Part shown: piece after piece, positions 62,840-64,000 of the stretch
How the letters are laid out: every line of letters begins with the position of its first letter
Position numbering within the stretch: position 1 is the stretch's first letter
Program-made: the position numbers and the translations under genes
Notes under the pieces: model-generated
What the model was told of the DNA's origin: nothing
Databases searched by the model: none
The model's input: the letters and a program-made list of their open reading frames with translations, nothing else
Source: Flavobacterium sp. Sd200
GTDB taxonomy: Bacteria; Bacteroidota; Bacteroidia; Flavobacteriales; Flavobacteriaceae
Assembly: GCF_009826935.1 (NCBI RefSeq)
Contig: NZ_WUMN01000003.1
Coordinates: 310,001 to 374,000 of the forward strand
Direction: 5' to 3'
DNA length: 64,000 nt

Positions 62840-63169
62840 ATGAAAAGGAAATGGAAACTTTTAGGAAGTAGCCGCATGATGTATGCCGTTACGCTAACAA
62901 TGCTTTTAATGACCATACAAACCATGAATGCACAGGATGGGCTTGCAGGCATTAACGAGGCTAATGACCAGGTGCGTAGTTATTTCGACGCGGGATGTAA
63001 CCTGATGTATGCTATTGGGGCAATATTGGGGCTGATCGGTGCCGTGAAAGTATACCAGAAATGGAATGCCGGGGATCAAGATACCAGCAAGGTTGCGGCT
63101 GCATGGTTTGGCAGCTGTATTTTCCTTGTGGTGGTAGCTACAATAATCCAGTCGTTCTTCGGCATATAA
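62840..63169 (+). CDS. traE: Conjugation protein TraE (DUF4134)
   Basis: A 109-residue protein with a signal-like start ending at MNAQDG and two further membrane helices (LMYAIGAILGLIGAVKVY, FGSCIFLVVVATIIQSF). This DUF4134 pattern is TraE of Bacteroidota conjugative elements, a VirB2-like pilus or channel subunit. The tra order downstream fits. Confidence 0.92.
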   Translation: MKRKWKLLGSSRMMYAVTLTMLLMTIQTMNAQDGLAGINEANDQVRSYFDAGCNLMYAIGAILGLIGAVKVYQKWNAGDQDTSKVAAAWFGSCIFLVVVATIIQSFFGI

Positions 63170-63178
63170 TCAAATGTC

Positions 63179-63619
63179 ATGGAAACGCTGCTTAAGGAGG
63201 CGTTGTGGGCGTATATTATCGGCCACAACCCGGAACTCATGTACGACCTCCAGGAAAATTATACTGTCGGTAGCTACCTCGATGAAAAGGTACAGGGCGT
63301 ACAGGGATTGGCGATAAGGTTGCTCTCAGAGCAGCATCCTAAAGCACTTATCGAAGAATTATGCCTTCGGGAACTTACCCGGGAGCTTAAGCCTTCCCGC
63401 TATTTATACCTGAAGTGTATTTTTGAAGAAGAATTTCCTGATGAAGCAGCACTTTATACCGATTCAGGAATATTGGTCTGTGAGGTCATAAGTATGCTGG
63501 AATACTGTAAACCCATACTCGATGAAATGGGCTTTTCAGTTGATAATGAAGGTGAATCCGGGATAAGGAATGCGATTATCGGACATTTATATGGTTTTCT
63601 TTATACTGTGAGTGAGTAG
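63179..63619 (+). CDS. Hypothetical protein between traE and traF
   Basis: A 146-residue soluble helical protein, METLLKEALWAYIIGHNPE..., starting nine bases after traE. No family recognised. Its place between traE and traF suggests an insertion in the usual tra order or an accessory gene. Confidence 0.75.
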   Translation: METLLKEALWAYIIGHNPELMYDLQENYTVGSYLDEKVQGVQGLAIRLLSEQHPKALIEELCLRELTRELKPSRYLYLKCIFEEEFPDEAALYTDSGILVCEVISMLEYCKPILDEMGFSVDNEGESGIRNAIIGHLYGFLYTVSE

Positions 63620-63694
63620 CAGTATATTGATATACAACGGAATACAGGTTATCGGAATGGGAGTACTACATAACGTTCATCAAATCATAGAATT

Positions 63695-64000
63695 ATGGCA
63701 AGTGTATATCAGGTAAATAAAGGAATCAACCAAAGCATTGAATTCAAAGGGCTGAAGGCACAGTACATCTGGTACCTGGGCGGTGCGGTCGTAGTGCTGA
63801 TGGTGGTGTTTGCTATCATGTATATCATTGGGCTCCCATCGCTGGTGTGTGTCGGTGTAATTGGCGTGGCAGGTACGTTATCGGTTATGCACATCTACCG
63901 CCTTAGCCATAAATACGGGGAGTATGGCCTGATGAAGGCATTGGCCAAAAAGCAACTTCCGAAAGTGCTCAGACTGAAAGGCCGCACGGTGTTTTTCTTA
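63695..64000 (+). CDS. traF: Conjugation protein TraF (DUF4133), partial at right edge
   Basis: The first 102 residues, starting MASVYQVNKGINQSIEF with two membrane helices (YIWYLGGAVVVLMVVFAIMY and a second one). The frame is open to the window edge and the family is about 105 residues long, so only the last few are missing. DUF4133/TraF is an inner-membrane part of the transfer channel. The TraG-type ATPase gene should follow outside the window. Confidence 0.9.
   Translation, partial: MASVYQVNKGINQSIEFKGLKAQYIWYLGGAVVVLMVVFAIMYIIGLPSLVCVGVIGVAGTLSVMHIYRLSHKYGEYGLMKALAKKQLPKVLRLKGRTVFFL

Noticed and set aside
1..64000. CRISPR arrays, tRNA or rRNA genes
   Set aside because: No regular repeat-spacer pattern and no cloverleaf or rRNA-like sequence was seen in reading.

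Overview
The window reads as part of an integrative and conjugative element (ICE) of a Bacteroidota bacterium, most likely flavobacterial. The reasons are the MobA/MobB/TraG-type mobilisation genes, DUF4134 (TraE) and DUF4133 (TraF) conjugation proteins, an RteC-type regulator, a SusC/SusD pair, a DUF6520-like peptide, an Hc1-like histone and several TAnnTTTG promoter elements. The species cannot be named from the sequence alone. No tRNA, rRNA or CRISPR array was seen, and neither end of the element is visible.

Layout. 0-10.3 kb: leftward ICE genes (a partial ORF, DUF932 protein, mobC/traG, mobB, mobA) interrupted by a papain-like protein, a caspase-like protease and an alpha/beta hydrolase. 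10.3-14.1 kb: probable oriT region, a small ORF, an AraC regulator, a MauE/DoxX-like membrane protein and a DUF6520 peptide. 14.2-21.2 kb: S9 peptidase, SusD, SusC. 21.2-38.9 kb: an AT-rich defence island built around DNA phosphorothioation. It has dndC-dndD-dndE and sufE on the minus strand. On the plus strand are a DGQHR (DndB-like) protein paired with a GIY-YIG protein, and a five-gene operon of XRE regulator, PLD-DEAH helicase, 69-aa protein, SMC-like ATPase and a 159-aa protein resembling 'phosphorothioation-associated protein 4'. A HEPN-like protein and a 1056-aa GHKL-ATPase/nuclease fusion flank them. 39.4-41.9 kb: DUF3606, xseB, xseA, a small ORF and a histone-like protein. 42.2-45.9 kb: an LLM flavin monooxygenase, a HxlR regulator, an SDR and an F420-reductase-like protein. 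46.3-49.9 kb: Ku and LigD (NHEJ). 50-58 kb: a response regulator and a damage-tolerance operon (dinB, dnaE, DEDDh-GIY-YIG nuclease, alkB) divergent from a LexA-like S24 regulator. 58-64 kb: a TPR-AraC regulator, a lipoprotein, RteC and the start of the tra operon, leaving the window on the right.

How they work together. The mob genes at the left and tra genes at the right bracket about 50 kb of cargo. The cargo has two themes: DNA protection and repair (phosphorothioation, NHEJ, Exo VII, translesion synthesis, AlkB) and nutrient or peptide uptake and redox chemistry. The phosphorothioation locus lacks dndA and dndFGH. It carries a sufE gene that could relay sulfur from a host cysteine desulfurase, and an unusual set of candidate restriction effectors under a small XRE controller with a clear palindromic upstream site. 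This is the most interesting system in the window.
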